Below, one piece after another: positions 27,501-36,516 of a stretch of DNA of 64,000 nucleotides. Each line of letters starts with the position of its first letter. The stretch's first letter is position 1. The position numbers and the translations under genes are program-made. The notes below the pieces were generated by a model. The model had not been told where the DNA came from. It did not search any database and saw nothing but the letters and a program-made list of their open reading frames with translations. The stretch comes from JAIVGV01 sp032229975 (GTDB taxonomy: Bacteria; Acidobacteriota; Blastocatellia; Pyrinomonadales; Pyrinomonadaceae), in the NCBI GenBank assembly GCA_032229975.1, contig JAVXVG010000021.1, positions 62,001-126,000 of the forward strand. Reading direction: 5' to 3'.

Positions 27501-27950
27501 ATTGACCGGTTGCACAGCCTCGACGCCCGCGGGTCTGAGCGTGAAGTCGAGCCGCACGTTCTGCGCGGCGAGCGCGCTCACGTTCGCGTGCTCTTCCGTG
27601 GCGAAGCCATCTGCAGAGACGCGCACGTTGTACGTGCCCGGTGAGAGTTCGACGAGGCGATAGCGACCCTCAGCATCTGTTTTGATCTCTCTCGCTGCGC
27701 GCGTCGCCGCAAGCACGACGACGACGCGCGCGCCGACGACGAACGCGCCGTTCTGATCCATGATGCGACCCGATATCGTGATCTCGTCGAGGTCTTGCGC
27801 GAAGACTCGTTCGTGCGCCGCGAGTGTGCAGGCGATGAGTGACAGGGCGGCGAGCATTCGTGCGATGACGAGTCGTGCGCGTGTTCGTGTGAGGGCGCAT
27901 CGCGTGTTGGTGCATCGCGTGGTGAGAGATCGCGTGGTGAGAGATCGCAT
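24528..27950 (-). CDS. TonB-dependent receptor with carboxypeptidase-regulatory domain (Oar-like)
   Basis: A 1140-residue outer-membrane protein. An unusually long, basic Thr/Arg-rich leader with a repeated RSLTT block precedes the signal sequence (LVIARMLAALSLIACTLAAHERVFAQ). A carboxypeptidase-regulatory-like domain runs from about residue 57 to 140 (ISGRIMDQNGAFVVGARVVVV...). The plug follows (about 160-290) and then the beta-barrel ends FRLDF-like as MRVGVRLDF. It fits the Oar/SusC-like family abundant in acidobacteria. The start ATG at 27950 follows AAAGGAG. A 15-bp direct repeat at 27915-27949 produces the duplicated N-terminal residues. No TonB box is confidently seen. Confidence 0.92.
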   Translation of the reverse strand: MRSLTTRSLTTRCTNTRCALTRTRARLVIARMLAALSLIACTLAAHERVFAQDLDEITISGRIMDQNGAFVVGARVVVVLAATRAAREIKTDAEGRYRLVELSPGTYNVRVSADGFATEEHANVSALAAQNVRLDFTLRPAGVEAVQPVNAETNANAIDTTRTIVGGTVALKEIERLPIFTRSPLDLVFTLPGVTEEPLSVRDTAEDRDPRSRSSAQRAAGTPEEAGVFALAGGAAYSNNITIDGLDNNDDRAARERFQPSIEAVAEVQVITNQFSAEYGRASGGRVNLRTRAGTNAFHARAFYFFKDESLSANTFFNNLRGLKRLPLQEHDPGFALGGPLRHDRTFFFTAYEYDTVLDSILIDTLVPVIQNPLFTLPQPTTLAGRRTEQTTSASSAPADLAPFIAPISTPIRDHTLSARIDHNFTQTHNGAWLFQLGRSKNLRQFGGGSRLAEALQGRTHNTDALAYTDNFVLSSHSVNQLRAQLSRLAPALETSVAQTRPVVLITINDPLSTDDASDRSGTLVAGSSSSGASTRRESRWQVQDTLTLLRGTHSLKFGADAQFIRSTFIDLTDASGTYSFASAGDFLANAPSRFRQRFQTESRQRNTYTGLFAQDEWRLRPNLVVTLGLRHDEETAIKDRNNFAPRVAAAYDPFGTGKTVVRVGAGLFYNRALLRTIDDFTLGQNRLVFDTDALKDAATGRALTDAQRRAFIAANFHFPERLRPDSTLVQKFASLQTDFTRRLDPALRIPESYQSNVGIEREFAHGLVVEANYTFNRGLHLWREFNANAPRLPRGYKDFTDYLLSRDFINLRDAAGVRPLYDSQTAGDFVRFALLPASSTNPDAITRIVEFGVPVSIFNLNSFNSTTTLAAALAALANLRPDPTRTQVEQLVSAGNSFYHGLAIEAREHLTSKSNGFALSLRAAYTLSRLIDDGIVNTSSALRVGDFRGERARSLLDRRHRFVLSGTLDAPRRLGSLRLATIFRLASGAPFNVSLGGDDRNLDDVGNDRPSYTGDLKLIHWRAPGSGIDPALLSSFSLPAIGRTGNLARNAGTGPGLFALDLNVGRDFRLSERARLRPVLEIDNVLNRTVFTFGAEFINFNGLRPDSTPAQRQAFIDSFLVPTRTMRPRSMRVGVRLDF

Positions 27951-28234
27951 GGGTAGTTGCTCCTTTGCGTCTGCGCGGGTTAGTTGAGGTCGCAGCGAAA
28001 AGTCTCGCAGAGGCGCAAGGTCGGGTCGCGCGTCTCTGCATGTCGCAAGATCGTTGACTCTCGGACGAGAACTCGTCGAGTCGCTTGCGCTTCCGTGTTT
28101 GAGAAAGTTACGTGAGTCTTGTCGTAGCGCGCTTGCCCGTGAGTGCGAGGCATGAGAGCCAGAGTGTCTGCGCGCTTGACTGTCTGACGGTCGCGGACTT
28201 TAACACCGCGCGAGGCTTGGAGGCAATAAGAATC

Positions 28235-28633
28235 TTAGCCGCGCGGGACGGTGCGGCGGCGCACGACGAAGGCGCGGGAGATGGGGACGAGCGCGCCCTC
28301 GGAGGGCTTGGGAGCTTCAGTGAAGTTCGTTAGTTCTTCGGCGTGCGCTTGGAGGTAGGAGAAGAAACGCTCGAACTCGCGCTGCATGGCGTCCATCTTC
28401 TCTCTCATGTTGAGAATGATCTCCACACCCGCGAGATTCACGCCGAGGTCGCGCGTGAGAGACAAAATAATTTCGAGTCGTTCGACATCGGCGTCGGTGT
28501 AGAGGCGCGTGTTGCCCTCGGAACGCGAAGGCTTCAAGAGGCCCTCGCGCTCGTAGAGGCGCAAGGTCTGCGGGTGGATGTCGTACTGCAACGCCACCGC
28601 GCTGATCGTGTATGTGCGTGCCTTCCGTTTCAT
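28235..28633 (-). CDS. hspR: Heat-shock repressor HspR (MerR family)
   Basis: A 132-residue MerR-type regulator: the winged-helix signature YTISAVALQYDIHPQTLRLYEREGLLKPSRSEGNTRLYTDADVERLE at residues 8-55, followed by a coiled coil and a C-terminal tail. HspR represses dnaK operons by binding HAIR inverted repeats. Here it is the last gene of the dnaK-dnaJ cluster, in the classical order, and separated from dnaJ by an AT-rich cassette. DnaK acts as HspR co-repressor in other bacteria. No complete HAIR site was found upstream of dnaK. Confidence 0.9.
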   Translation of the reverse strand: MKRKARTYTISAVALQYDIHPQTLRLYEREGLLKPSRSEGNTRLYTDADVERLEIILSLTRDLGVNLAGVEIILNMREKMDAMQREFERFFSYLQAHAEELTNFTEAPKPSEGALVPISRAFVVRRRTVPRG

Positions 28634-28658
28634 GTGCCCTTAAGTATTAGCATCCTAG

Positions 28659-29057
28659 TTTGTGTTGCTGGATGACAATGACTCACTCGCCTTACTTATT
28701 ACTTAACGAGACTAGCAGTAGTAGCTCTACTTTATCTTTTCTCTCGTGTAATTCAAGAATGTAGGGGATAGTCTGAGCTTGCAGCTTAAAATGGGGATCG
28801 TCTGGGCTCGGGAAAGTAGTTTTTCCGTAACCAGCTAATTGTTTAGTATTTCGGTCTAGGTCATCAGTCCAAGCATTCAACTCAGTGATAGCATTTGTGA
28901 GTATCTGAAGATATTCATTTGCTTCAATTTCACCAGCCTCAAATGCTAAACCTGATTCAAAGACTTTACTCTTAATCTCCTCTAGCTTTCTTTCTTCTCT
29001 TTTAATCATTTTCTTTTTCCTTTCTATCTGCCAATACAATCTATCCAGCAACACAAA
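28659..29057. mobile_element. AT-rich cassette bounded by 15-bp inverted repeats
   Basis: A perfect 15-bp inverted repeat (tttgtgttgctggat at 28659-28673 and its complement at 29043-29057) encloses 399 bp that is visibly richer in A+T than its surroundings. One small minus-strand gene lies inside. The element fills the gap between dnaJ and hspR exactly. No transposase and no clear target duplication were found. It could be a MITE-like or gene-cassette insertion; a simple acquired gene with a chance hairpin is an alternative. Confidence 0.65.
28692..29009 (-). CDS. Small coiled-coil protein in the cassette
   Basis: A 105-residue protein. The ATG at 29009 (MIKREERKLEEIKSK) follows AAGGA at good spacing; the frame continuing to 29054 starts with GTG inside the inverted repeat, so the shorter start is preferred. 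It is largely helical and charged, with a likely coiled coil (KREERKLEEIKSKVFESGLA) and the segment ILTNAITELNAWTDDLDRNTKQL. The use of A/T-ending codons differs strongly from dnaJ and hspR on either side, a sign of transfer. It shares the operon strand. The function is unknown. Confidence 0.7.
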   Translation of the reverse strand: MIKREERKLEEIKSKVFESGLAFEAGEIEANEYLQILTNAITELNAWTDDLDRNTKQLAGYGKTTFPSPDDPHFKLQAQTIPYILELHERKDKVELLLLVSLSNK

Positions 29058-29083
29058 TTAAGACGCTTGCTAAATTTCTAAAC

Positions 29084-30271
29084 CTATTCTAATCCCATCG
29101 CCGCGCGCGGACTCTCGCTGTTGAGTTGCGCGTAGCGTTTCAAGAGTTCCTTTGTCTCTTCCGAGATAACTTTTGGCAAAGTCACTTGTACTTCGACGAA
29201 CTGATCGCCGCGCGCCTGCGGATTTCTTAAACTCGGCACGCCGCGTTCGCGCAGTCGGAATTTTTGACCGGACTGTGTGCCGGGTGGAATCTTGAGTTGC
29301 GCCTTGCCTTCCACAGTCGGCACTTCGATCTTCGCGCCGAGGGCCGCTTCGGGGACGGTCAGAGGGATCGTCACGTAGATGTTGTCGCCCTTGCGCGTGA
29401 AGTGTTCGTGTCGTCCGACGTTCGTGATGATGTAGAGATCGCCTGCGGGGGCCCCCATGCGTCCGCCTTCGCCCTTGCCGGGAATACGCACGCGCGATCC
29501 GGTATCGACGCCCGCAGGTATGCGTACCTTCACGCTCTCGGTCTTCGGCACGACTCCCTTGCCATGACAGACGGGGCACGGAGGTCTGCGACGGCCAGTG
29601 CCGCCGCAGTCCGGACACTCTTGCGCGAAACGGAGGCGGCCACCCGCGCGTTGAACTTGACCAGACCCTTTGCAGGTCGGGCATTGAGTGGGCGTGCCGC
29701 CCGTGTCGCCCGCGCCGTTGCAGCGCGAACACTGCTCGGAGCGGTTGACGATGATGTTGGTCATCATGCCTGTGACGGCTTCCTCGAAGGAGAGCGCGAG
29801 CGGCATCTCGATGTCCGCGCCCTTCTGCGGCATCGCCTGCGGAGGTTCTTTCTCTCTCGCGCCGCCGCCGAAAAGATCGGAGAAGATGTCGCGGAAGGAT
29901 GAGCCGCCGCCGCCGGACGCGCCCTGTTGCGCGTTGCCCCAGTCGAAGCCTTCGAAGTCGAATGGAGGCGACGTGCGTGGGCCGCCCGCGCCTGCACCGC
30001 CGAATCCGCCGAAACCGGCCCCACCCTTCGCCGCCGCGTCCGCGAGGTTGTCGGAGTATTGACCGAAGCGGTCATACACCTGTCGCTTCTTCGGATCAGA
30101 CAAAACGTCGTGCGCTTCGGTGATCAGCTTGAAGCGTTCCTCGGCTGAGTTGTCGCCGGGATTCACGTCCGGGTGATACTTGCGCGCGAGCCTGCGATAA
30201 GCCTTCTTGATCTCCTCCGGCTTCGCTTTGCGCTCGACTCCCAGAACTTTGTAGAAATCTTCTTTAGCCAT
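29084..30271 (-). CDS. dnaJ: Chaperone DnaJ
   Basis: A 395-residue type I J-protein. The J domain (KEDFYKVLGV..., HPDVNPGD) is followed by a Gly/Phe-rich linker, then four zinc-finger repeats: CSRCNGAG, CPTCKGSG, CPDCGGTG and CPVCHGKG. The C-terminal substrate domains end in the normal place. It presents clients to DnaK and stimulates its ATPase. The ATG at 30271 (MAKEDFYK) is the family start; the longer frame to 30295 begins within the 7-nt array. The operon order is dnaK-dnaJ-cassette-hspR. GrpE is not encoded in this cluster. Confidence 0.97.
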   Translation of the reverse strand: MAKEDFYKVLGVERKAKPEEIKKAYRRLARKYHPDVNPGDNSAEERFKLITEAHDVLSDPKKRQVYDRFGQYSDNLADAAAKGGAGFGGFGGAGAGGPRTSPPFDFEGFDWGNAQQGASGGGGSSFRDIFSDLFGGGAREKEPPQAMPQKGADIEMPLALSFEEAVTGMMTNIIVNRSEQCSRCNGAGDTGGTPTQCPTCKGSGQVQRAGGRLRFAQECPDCGGTGRRRPPCPVCHGKGVVPKTESVKVRIPAGVDTGSRVRIPGKGEGGRMGAPAGDLYIITNVGRHEHFTRKGDNIYVTIPLTVPEAALGAKIEVPTVEGKAQLKIPPGTQSGQKFRLRERGVPSLRNPQARGDQFVEVQVTLPKVISEETKELLKRYAQLNSESPRAAMGLE

Positions 30272-30277
30272 TCGAGG

Positions 30278-30377
30278 GCAATCAGCAATCAGCAATCAGC
30301 AATCAGCCGGAGCCAAAACACGCGCGAAAGTTTTAGCTTTCGGTTTGGCTGAAGACTGATCGCTGACTGCTGACTGC
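30278..30377. repeat. 7-nt-unit inverted array (hairpin F) between dnaK and dnaJ
   Basis: Four units of gcaatca run from 30278, and the opposite arm (ggctgaa, gactgat, cgctgac, tgctgac) lies at 30347-30377. A gap of about 40 nt with gaaagct/agctttc pairing separates the arms. It lies in the spacer within the heat-shock operon and could adjust dnaK against dnaJ expression by RNA stability or termination. Confidence 0.8.
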
Positions 30378-30382
30378 TTCTC

Positions 30383-32317
<1,935 letters not shown>

Positions 32318-32438
32318 CGTTCGTTCTCCAGTTTTATCCAGCCAACCCCGTCGCCCGATCCACGGTCGGCTCATGCCTTGCGACGGGGTGCTCTTAGAAT
32401 CGCTTCCCAGATTGAATCCTCAAGTTGAAGCCGGTGCT

Positions 32439-32467
32439 AATATAATATGTGAGTCCTTCATTGTCAA
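32439..32467 (-). promoter_or_regulatory. dnaK operon promoter
   Basis: On the minus strand, TTGACA (32462-32467) and TATATT (32439-32444) are separated by exactly 17 bp, a near-consensus vegetative promoter. Transcription would start near 32432, leaving a leader of about 115 nt. A CTTGAG half-site just downstream of the -10 is a possible part of an HspR site, but no full inverted HAIR repeat is present. Confidence 0.85.
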
Positions 32468-32540
32468 CTTTCGATGACAGAATTTCCGGTCGATGATTTC
32501 GCTGCTCAAGTGACAGTATTTCAGCGTTTAAGTGATGGGT

Positions 32541-33152
32541 TCAGCCGCGCGGCTGGCGATCTTCACCGAGCAGGCGCGCGGCGTGGAAGATGTAATGGAC
32601 ACCTGAGAGGACTGCGAAGGTGAAGACCGTGACATAGACCGTCGGGAGCAGATAGCCCCGAAGGATAGGCAGGTGCGTGGCAAGCAGGATGATGAAGATG
32701 GCGACGATCTGCACGACCGTGTTCGCCTTGCCGAGCCAAGAGGGACTGAAGTTGCGAAAGCCCGTGACGACGTTGATCGCCGCCGCGCCGACGATGATAA
32801 AGATGTCGCGGCTGATGACGGCGGTCGTCACCCAGAAGGGCACGGGCAGGTGTAGGCTCTGGTGCGGCTCGGGCAGCGCCGCGCGGTTGATGATCGCGGG
32901 CAGAGAGAGTGTGATGAAAGAGGTGACGAGCAGCAACTTGTCTGCGATTGGGTCGAGGATCGTTCCCAACTGCGACTTCTGATTGAAGCGGCGCGCGAGC
33001 ATCCCGTCGAGCCCATCTGTGATTCCAGCGCAGAGGAAGAGTGCGAGCGCGAGGAGGAATCGCTGATAGTAGAGCGCGATGACGAAGACCGGAACCAGCA
33101 CCATGCGGATCACGGTCAGGACGTTCGGAATGGTGACGATACGGGATGACAT
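32541..33152 (-). CDS. pgsA: CDP-diacylglycerol-glycerol-3-phosphate phosphatidyltransferase
   Basis: A 203-residue inner-membrane enzyme that makes phosphatidylglycerophosphate from CDP-diacylglycerol. The CDP-alcohol phosphotransferase signature is intact: DGLDGMLARR, then GTILDPIADK with the catalytic aspartates (D-G-x2-D-G-x2-A-R-x8-G-x3-D-x3-D). Several membrane helices are evident (VFVIALYYQRFLLALALFLCAG, VAIFIILLATHLPILRG). It sits alone between dnaK and a metallophosphoesterase, with a 7-nt-unit hairpin immediately upstream. Confidence 0.95.
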   Translation of the reverse strand: MSSRIVTIPNVLTVIRMVLVPVFVIALYYQRFLLALALFLCAGITDGLDGMLARRFNQKSQLGTILDPIADKLLLVTSFITLSLPAIINRAALPEPHQSLHLPVPFWVTTAVISRDIFIIVGAAAINVVTGFRNFSPSWLGKANTVVQIVAIFIILLATHLPILRGYLLPTVYVTVFTFAVLSGVHYIFHAARLLGEDRQPRG

Positions 33153-33153
33153 G

Positions 33154-33247
33154 ACAAGTTCAAAGTTACAAGTTCAAAGTTACAAGTTCAAAGTTAATCA
33201 TCCAAGCTCAACTTTGAACTTTGAACCTTGAACTTGTAACTTTGAAC
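33154..33247. repeat. 7-nt-unit inverted array (hairpin G)
   Basis: The 14-nt pair acaagtt/caaagtt is repeated three times at 33154-33195. The opposite arm is at 33210-33247 with units aactttg, aactttg, aaccttg, aacttgt, aactttg. About 14 nt separate them. It fills the space between the pgsA start and the metallophosphoesterase stop, whose TAG lies inside the second arm. Confidence 0.88.
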
Positions 33248-34131
33248 TATTGCGCGCAGCGCAGTTCGAGGAGAGAGACTTCCGGCAGACAGCCGTAGCG
33301 GACGGGGAGCACGACTGTGCCCAAGCCACGGGAGACGTAGATTTGCGTCGCGCCTTGATGACCCAATCCGCGCAGGAGTCTGCGTCGCGGTCTGCCCGAA
33401 GGCGAAGACTCTGATCTCCAAGTGACCTGACCGCCGTGCGTGTGACCGCTCAAGATCAGATCGACTCCGGTGCGTGCAGCTCGTCGCAGGATCATGGGGT
33501 TGTGCGCGAGCAGGAGTTTCAACTCGTCGGCGCGCGAGCCGGCGAGCGCTAGTGGTAAGTCTTCGAGTCCGACCATCGTGTCGTCCACGCCCGCGAGCCA
33601 GAACGCCGCGCCTGCGTGGTCGGGATGCTCGAAGCGCATCCCCTCGTTGATTAGAACCTTGATGCCTTCGGCGCGGAAGAGGTCTGTGATGAGCGCGGCG
33701 TCAGTCCAGTGATCGTGGTTGCCGAGGATGGCAAAGACGCCGCAACGCGCTTCGAGTCGGCCCATCAGTTCGGCGCAAGGGGCGGCGTACTCGCGATCGT
33801 GCGAGACGTAGTCGCCGGTCAAGGCGATGATGTCGGGCTTCAAGCTGTTGGCGAGCTCGACTGCGCGCTCGATCTGTCCGGGCTCTGTGAAGGGCCCGTT
33901 GTGAATGTCCGAGAGTTGGACGATGCGCAAGCCGTCGAGTTCGCGCGGCAGGCGACGCAAGGTTATCTCGTGTCGCTCGACGACGATCATATTCGGCTCT
34001 GCGAAGGCGCGTCGGGCCACGTGCAAGAGTCCGGCGGCCAGTGCGCGCAGACGCGGCGTTGTCGTCTGCCCGCCGTCGCCGTAGGCAGCGATGCGGCGGC
34101 GGCGATCATTCCATCTTTCGACGCTCGGCAT
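33247..34131 (-). CDS. Calcineurin-like metallophosphoesterase
   Basis: A 294-residue phosphoesterase with the motif set of the YkuE/DUF-type family: DIHNGPF near residue 75, GDYVSHDRE, GNHDHW and GHTHGGQ near residue 225, so both metal sites are complete. An N-terminal hydrophobic-to-basic segment of about 45 residues could anchor or export it, but is not a clear signal peptide. Substrates in this family include phosphodiester bonds in envelope lipids or nucleotides; the sequence does not choose. It follows pgsA on the same strand, separated by hairpin G. Confidence 0.9.
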   Translation of the reverse strand: MPSVERWNDRRRRIAAYGDGGQTTTPRLRALAAGLLHVARRAFAEPNMIVVERHEITLRRLPRELDGLRIVQLSDIHNGPFTEPGQIERAVELANSLKPDIIALTGDYVSHDREYAAPCAELMGRLEARCGVFAILGNHDHWTDAALITDLFRAEGIKVLINEGMRFEHPDHAGAAFWLAGVDDTMVGLEDLPLALAGSRADELKLLLAHNPMILRRAARTGVDLILSGHTHGGQVTWRSESSPSGRPRRRLLRGLGHQGATQIYVSRGLGTVVLPVRYGCLPEVSLLELRCAQ

Positions 34132-34165
34132 AAAATATTTGCTTGGAGTTTAAGGATTAAGTCCC

Positions 34166-34211
34166 GCGAGGGCTTTCCCGTGTGATCGTTTCCTTCCGTG
34201 AAAGCCCGCGC
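34166..34211. terminator. Hairpin between metallophosphoesterase and MBL genes
   Basis: The arms gggctttc (34170-34177) and gaaagccc (34200-34207), extended by gcg/cgc, bound a 22-nt loop. It stands after the stop of the MBL-fold gene on the minus strand, as a terminator would. No T-run is obvious. Confidence 0.5.
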
Positions 34212-34346
34212 ATTATACGAAGGAGGATCGCAAAAGGCAAAGGGCTAAAGCTCGCGCGGGCGCGGGCCGGAGAGATAGAACCCGCACGCAACCCTCTGGC
34301 AACGTCAGCGCGCACGAACGGACAGAGATGGGCCCTCCTGCCCGCC

Positions 34347-35495
34347 CTACGCTTGTTGATCGAAGAGCGATTGCTCGACGGCAGTCGAGGCCTTCTTCAC
34401 GCGCTGCTTCTTCGGCGCGGCTGAAGGGTGCTGCGCGAGGTGTTCGGCGTTCAAGCCGAGTTCGCGAAGCGAGGCGGCAAACTTCGCTGGCCCGTGCATC
34501 GTGATGATGCGCGTTGCGCCGGACTCGCGTGCGAGACGGACGAGATCGTCGTAGTCCGCGTGATCTGAAAGCGGCAGGACGAGATCGACGTTCTTGTACA
34601 TGTAAGGCGCACTCCGCGACATCGCCCAGCCCGTGAGCATGATCGTGTAGCGACGCTCGATGTTCTGGATCATCGGCTGCTTGCGACAACCGGGCGGAGC
34701 GATCAGCACGCGACCGCGCACGTGCTCGCGATTATACTTTTCATACTCGCCAGAAAACTTCACGCCCAGCTCGCGATAAATCTCCGACACGTTCCAGTTC
34801 GATCCGTGCAGCGTCACGCGATAGCCGCGTCGCAGCAGTAGTTCCAAGGCCTCCTGACTCTTTCCCAAAGCGTAAGCGAGCACGACGGGCACGCGGTCGT
34901 CCGAGAGAGCGCGGGCGCAGGCGGCGTAGAGTCGATCAAAGGTGGCTACGTCCGGCGGGAAGCGATACTGCGGCTCACCGAAAGTCGACTCCATGATGAG
35001 CGTGTCGCACGGCACGATGACAGCATCCACCGCCGCGACGTTCGGGCGCAGCTTGATGTCGCCCGTATAGACGAGACGCTCGTCGTCAGCTTCAACTAAA
35101 ATCTGCGCTGAGCCGAGACAATGGCCGGCTGGGAAGAAAGTCAAAGCATAGCGACCGTAATCGCGTCGCTCGCCGTAAACTTGCGTCGTCACTTCCGCCT
35201 CACCGCAGCGATGACGGAAGATGCGCGCGGTCTCCGGCGTCGCGATGATGGCCCGATGCTCCGCGATGTGATCCGAATGCGCGTGCGAGATGACGCAACG
35301 CTCGCGCGCGCCATCGGCGTCGAGCCACAGATCGAGATCGGGCAGGTACAAGCCTTCTCTATATTCGACTCTCAGCAACTCGTCCGCTCTCCTTTCAGAT
35401 GCGCGAAGCCAGACGCGACGCACACCGCGTTGTCGTGCGACTTCACGCGCGGCGGCGTCGCAAGACGCGTGCGAAGTGGTAAAGTTCTGCGACAC
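34347..35495 (-). CDS. MBL-fold exonuclease-like protein
   Basis: A 382-residue metallo-beta-lactamase-fold hydrolase with the nuclease type motif SHAHSDHIAEH, then FPAGHCLGSAQILVE, YTGDIKLRPN and PLSDHADYDDLV. This is the arrangement of CPSF/Cft2-like and DNA-ligase-associated exonucleases. No ligase or helicase gene is next to it. The GTG at 35495 lacks a good ribosome site; a GTG near 35414 (VWLRASERRA) is an alternative. The role is likely nucleic-acid processing or repair. Confidence 0.83.
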   Translation of the reverse strand: MSQNFTTSHASCDAAAREVARQRGVRRVWLRASERRADELLRVEYREGLYLPDLDLWLDADGARERCVISHAHSDHIAEHRAIIATPETARIFRHRCGEAEVTTQVYGERRDYGRYALTFFPAGHCLGSAQILVEADDERLVYTGDIKLRPNVAAVDAVIVPCDTLIMESTFGEPQYRFPPDVATFDRLYAACARALSDDRVPVVLAYALGKSQEALELLLRRGYRVTLHGSNWNVSEIYRELGVKFSGEYEKYNREHVRGRVLIAPPGCRKQPMIQNIERRYTIMLTGWAMSRSAPYMYKNVDLVLPLSDHADYDDLVRLARESGATRIITMHGPAKFAASLRELGLNAEHLAQHPSAAPKKQRVKKASTAVEQSLFDQQA

Positions 35496-35562
35496 AATTT
35501 CGGGAGCAACAGCAACTATTATAAGTCACGCCTTTTGATGCGCGCCACGCCGCGCGAGTGGG

Positions 35563-36420
35563 ATGGAGACGATGACGAAAGAGACTGAAGAACAAACTCC
35601 GCGCGACGTCAACGAGTCCGCTTCGCGAGGCATTGGCGAGCCGACTTCGCGAGAAGTTAACGAGCAAACTTTGACGGGCAAGACGGACGAGTGGCCCGCA
35701 TCGGCGCACGCGCGCGTCGCCGAGCGCAGGGCCGCCGCGCACAAGCTCTCGCGCGCAGAGTTGAGTTACATCATCGCGCTCGCAGTCTTCTCAGTGCTCG
35801 CGCTCTTCGCGCACGCCTACGCATACTTCGCTTGGGACTTGGAGATCACGCGCTCGCTGCAATCGCTACCCGTGGCCGGTCTGCTCACCTTCATGCGCGC
35901 CGTCTCTTTCTTCGGCGACACGTGGCACGGGTGGTTGCTGGCCGCCTTCGCGTTCGTCGCCTTCCTCGCGCGACGCAGACGCACGGAGGCATTCGCGCTG
36001 TGTGTGAGCGTCGCGGGCGGAGAGTTAATCAACCGCGTCGTTAAGTGGCTCGTCGGGCGACCGCGTCCCACACTCGCGCTCGTGCACGTCTCAGGCGACT
36101 GGGCGCGCGAGAGTTTCCCTTCGGGCCACGTCACGTTCTACGTCTGCTTCTTCGGCTTCCTTTTCTTCGTCGCTTACGCGCTGCTGCGACGCGGCACGCT
36201 CGCGCGTCGCATCACGCTCGCGCTCGCCGCGCTTCCCGTCTTGCTCATCGGCTGCTCGCGCGTCTATCTCGGCGCGCACTGGGCCAGCGATGTGCTCGGC
36301 GCATACCTCTTGAGCGGCATCTGGCTCGCCTTCACGCTTCACCTCTATCGACGCTGGAAGGCCCGCTCGACGTTCCACAAGGAAGAACTGAAAGAGAACG
36401 ACGCGGCGATGCGGGCGTGA
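35563..36420 (+). CDS. PAP2-family phosphatase
   Basis: A 285-residue membrane phosphatase. The three PAP2 motifs are KWLVGRPRPTLAL, SFPSGHVTFYVC and SRVYLGAHWASDVLGAYLLSG, so the active site is complete. Five to six helices surround them. Likely substrates are undecaprenyl pyrophosphate or phosphatidic acid. An unusual soluble N-terminus of about 45 residues contains three related blocks (TPRDVNE, SASRGIGE, TSREVNE) that are Ser/Glu/Arg-rich. The gene is divergent from the MBL-fold gene. Confidence 0.9.
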   Translation: METMTKETEEQTPRDVNESASRGIGEPTSREVNEQTLTGKTDEWPASAHARVAERRAAAHKLSRAELSYIIALAVFSVLALFAHAYAYFAWDLEITRSLQSLPVAGLLTFMRAVSFFGDTWHGWLLAAFAFVAFLARRRRTEAFALCVSVAGGELINRVVKWLVGRPRPTLALVHVSGDWARESFPSGHVTFYVCFFGFLFFVAYALLRRGTLARRITLALAALPVLLIGCSRVYLGAHWASDVLGAYLLSGIWLAFTLHLYRRWKARSTFHKEELKENDAAMRA

Positions 36421-36516
36421 GAGTTTCGACGTTGGCCCTTCGCCGTCGTCGAAGGCGTTAGCATCGACACCCGCCGCACGGTCTGGACAGATTCAGTTGA
36501 GGATCGAGAGAACGTT

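Noticed and set aside
28659..29057. An insertion sequence
   Set aside because: The inverted ends are clear, but there is no transposase and no direct target duplication; it is reported only as a possible non-autonomous cassette.
32318..32540. A CIRCE or full HAIR operator in front of dnaK
   Set aside because: Only a CTTGAG half-site was found; the second half and the spacing are missing.
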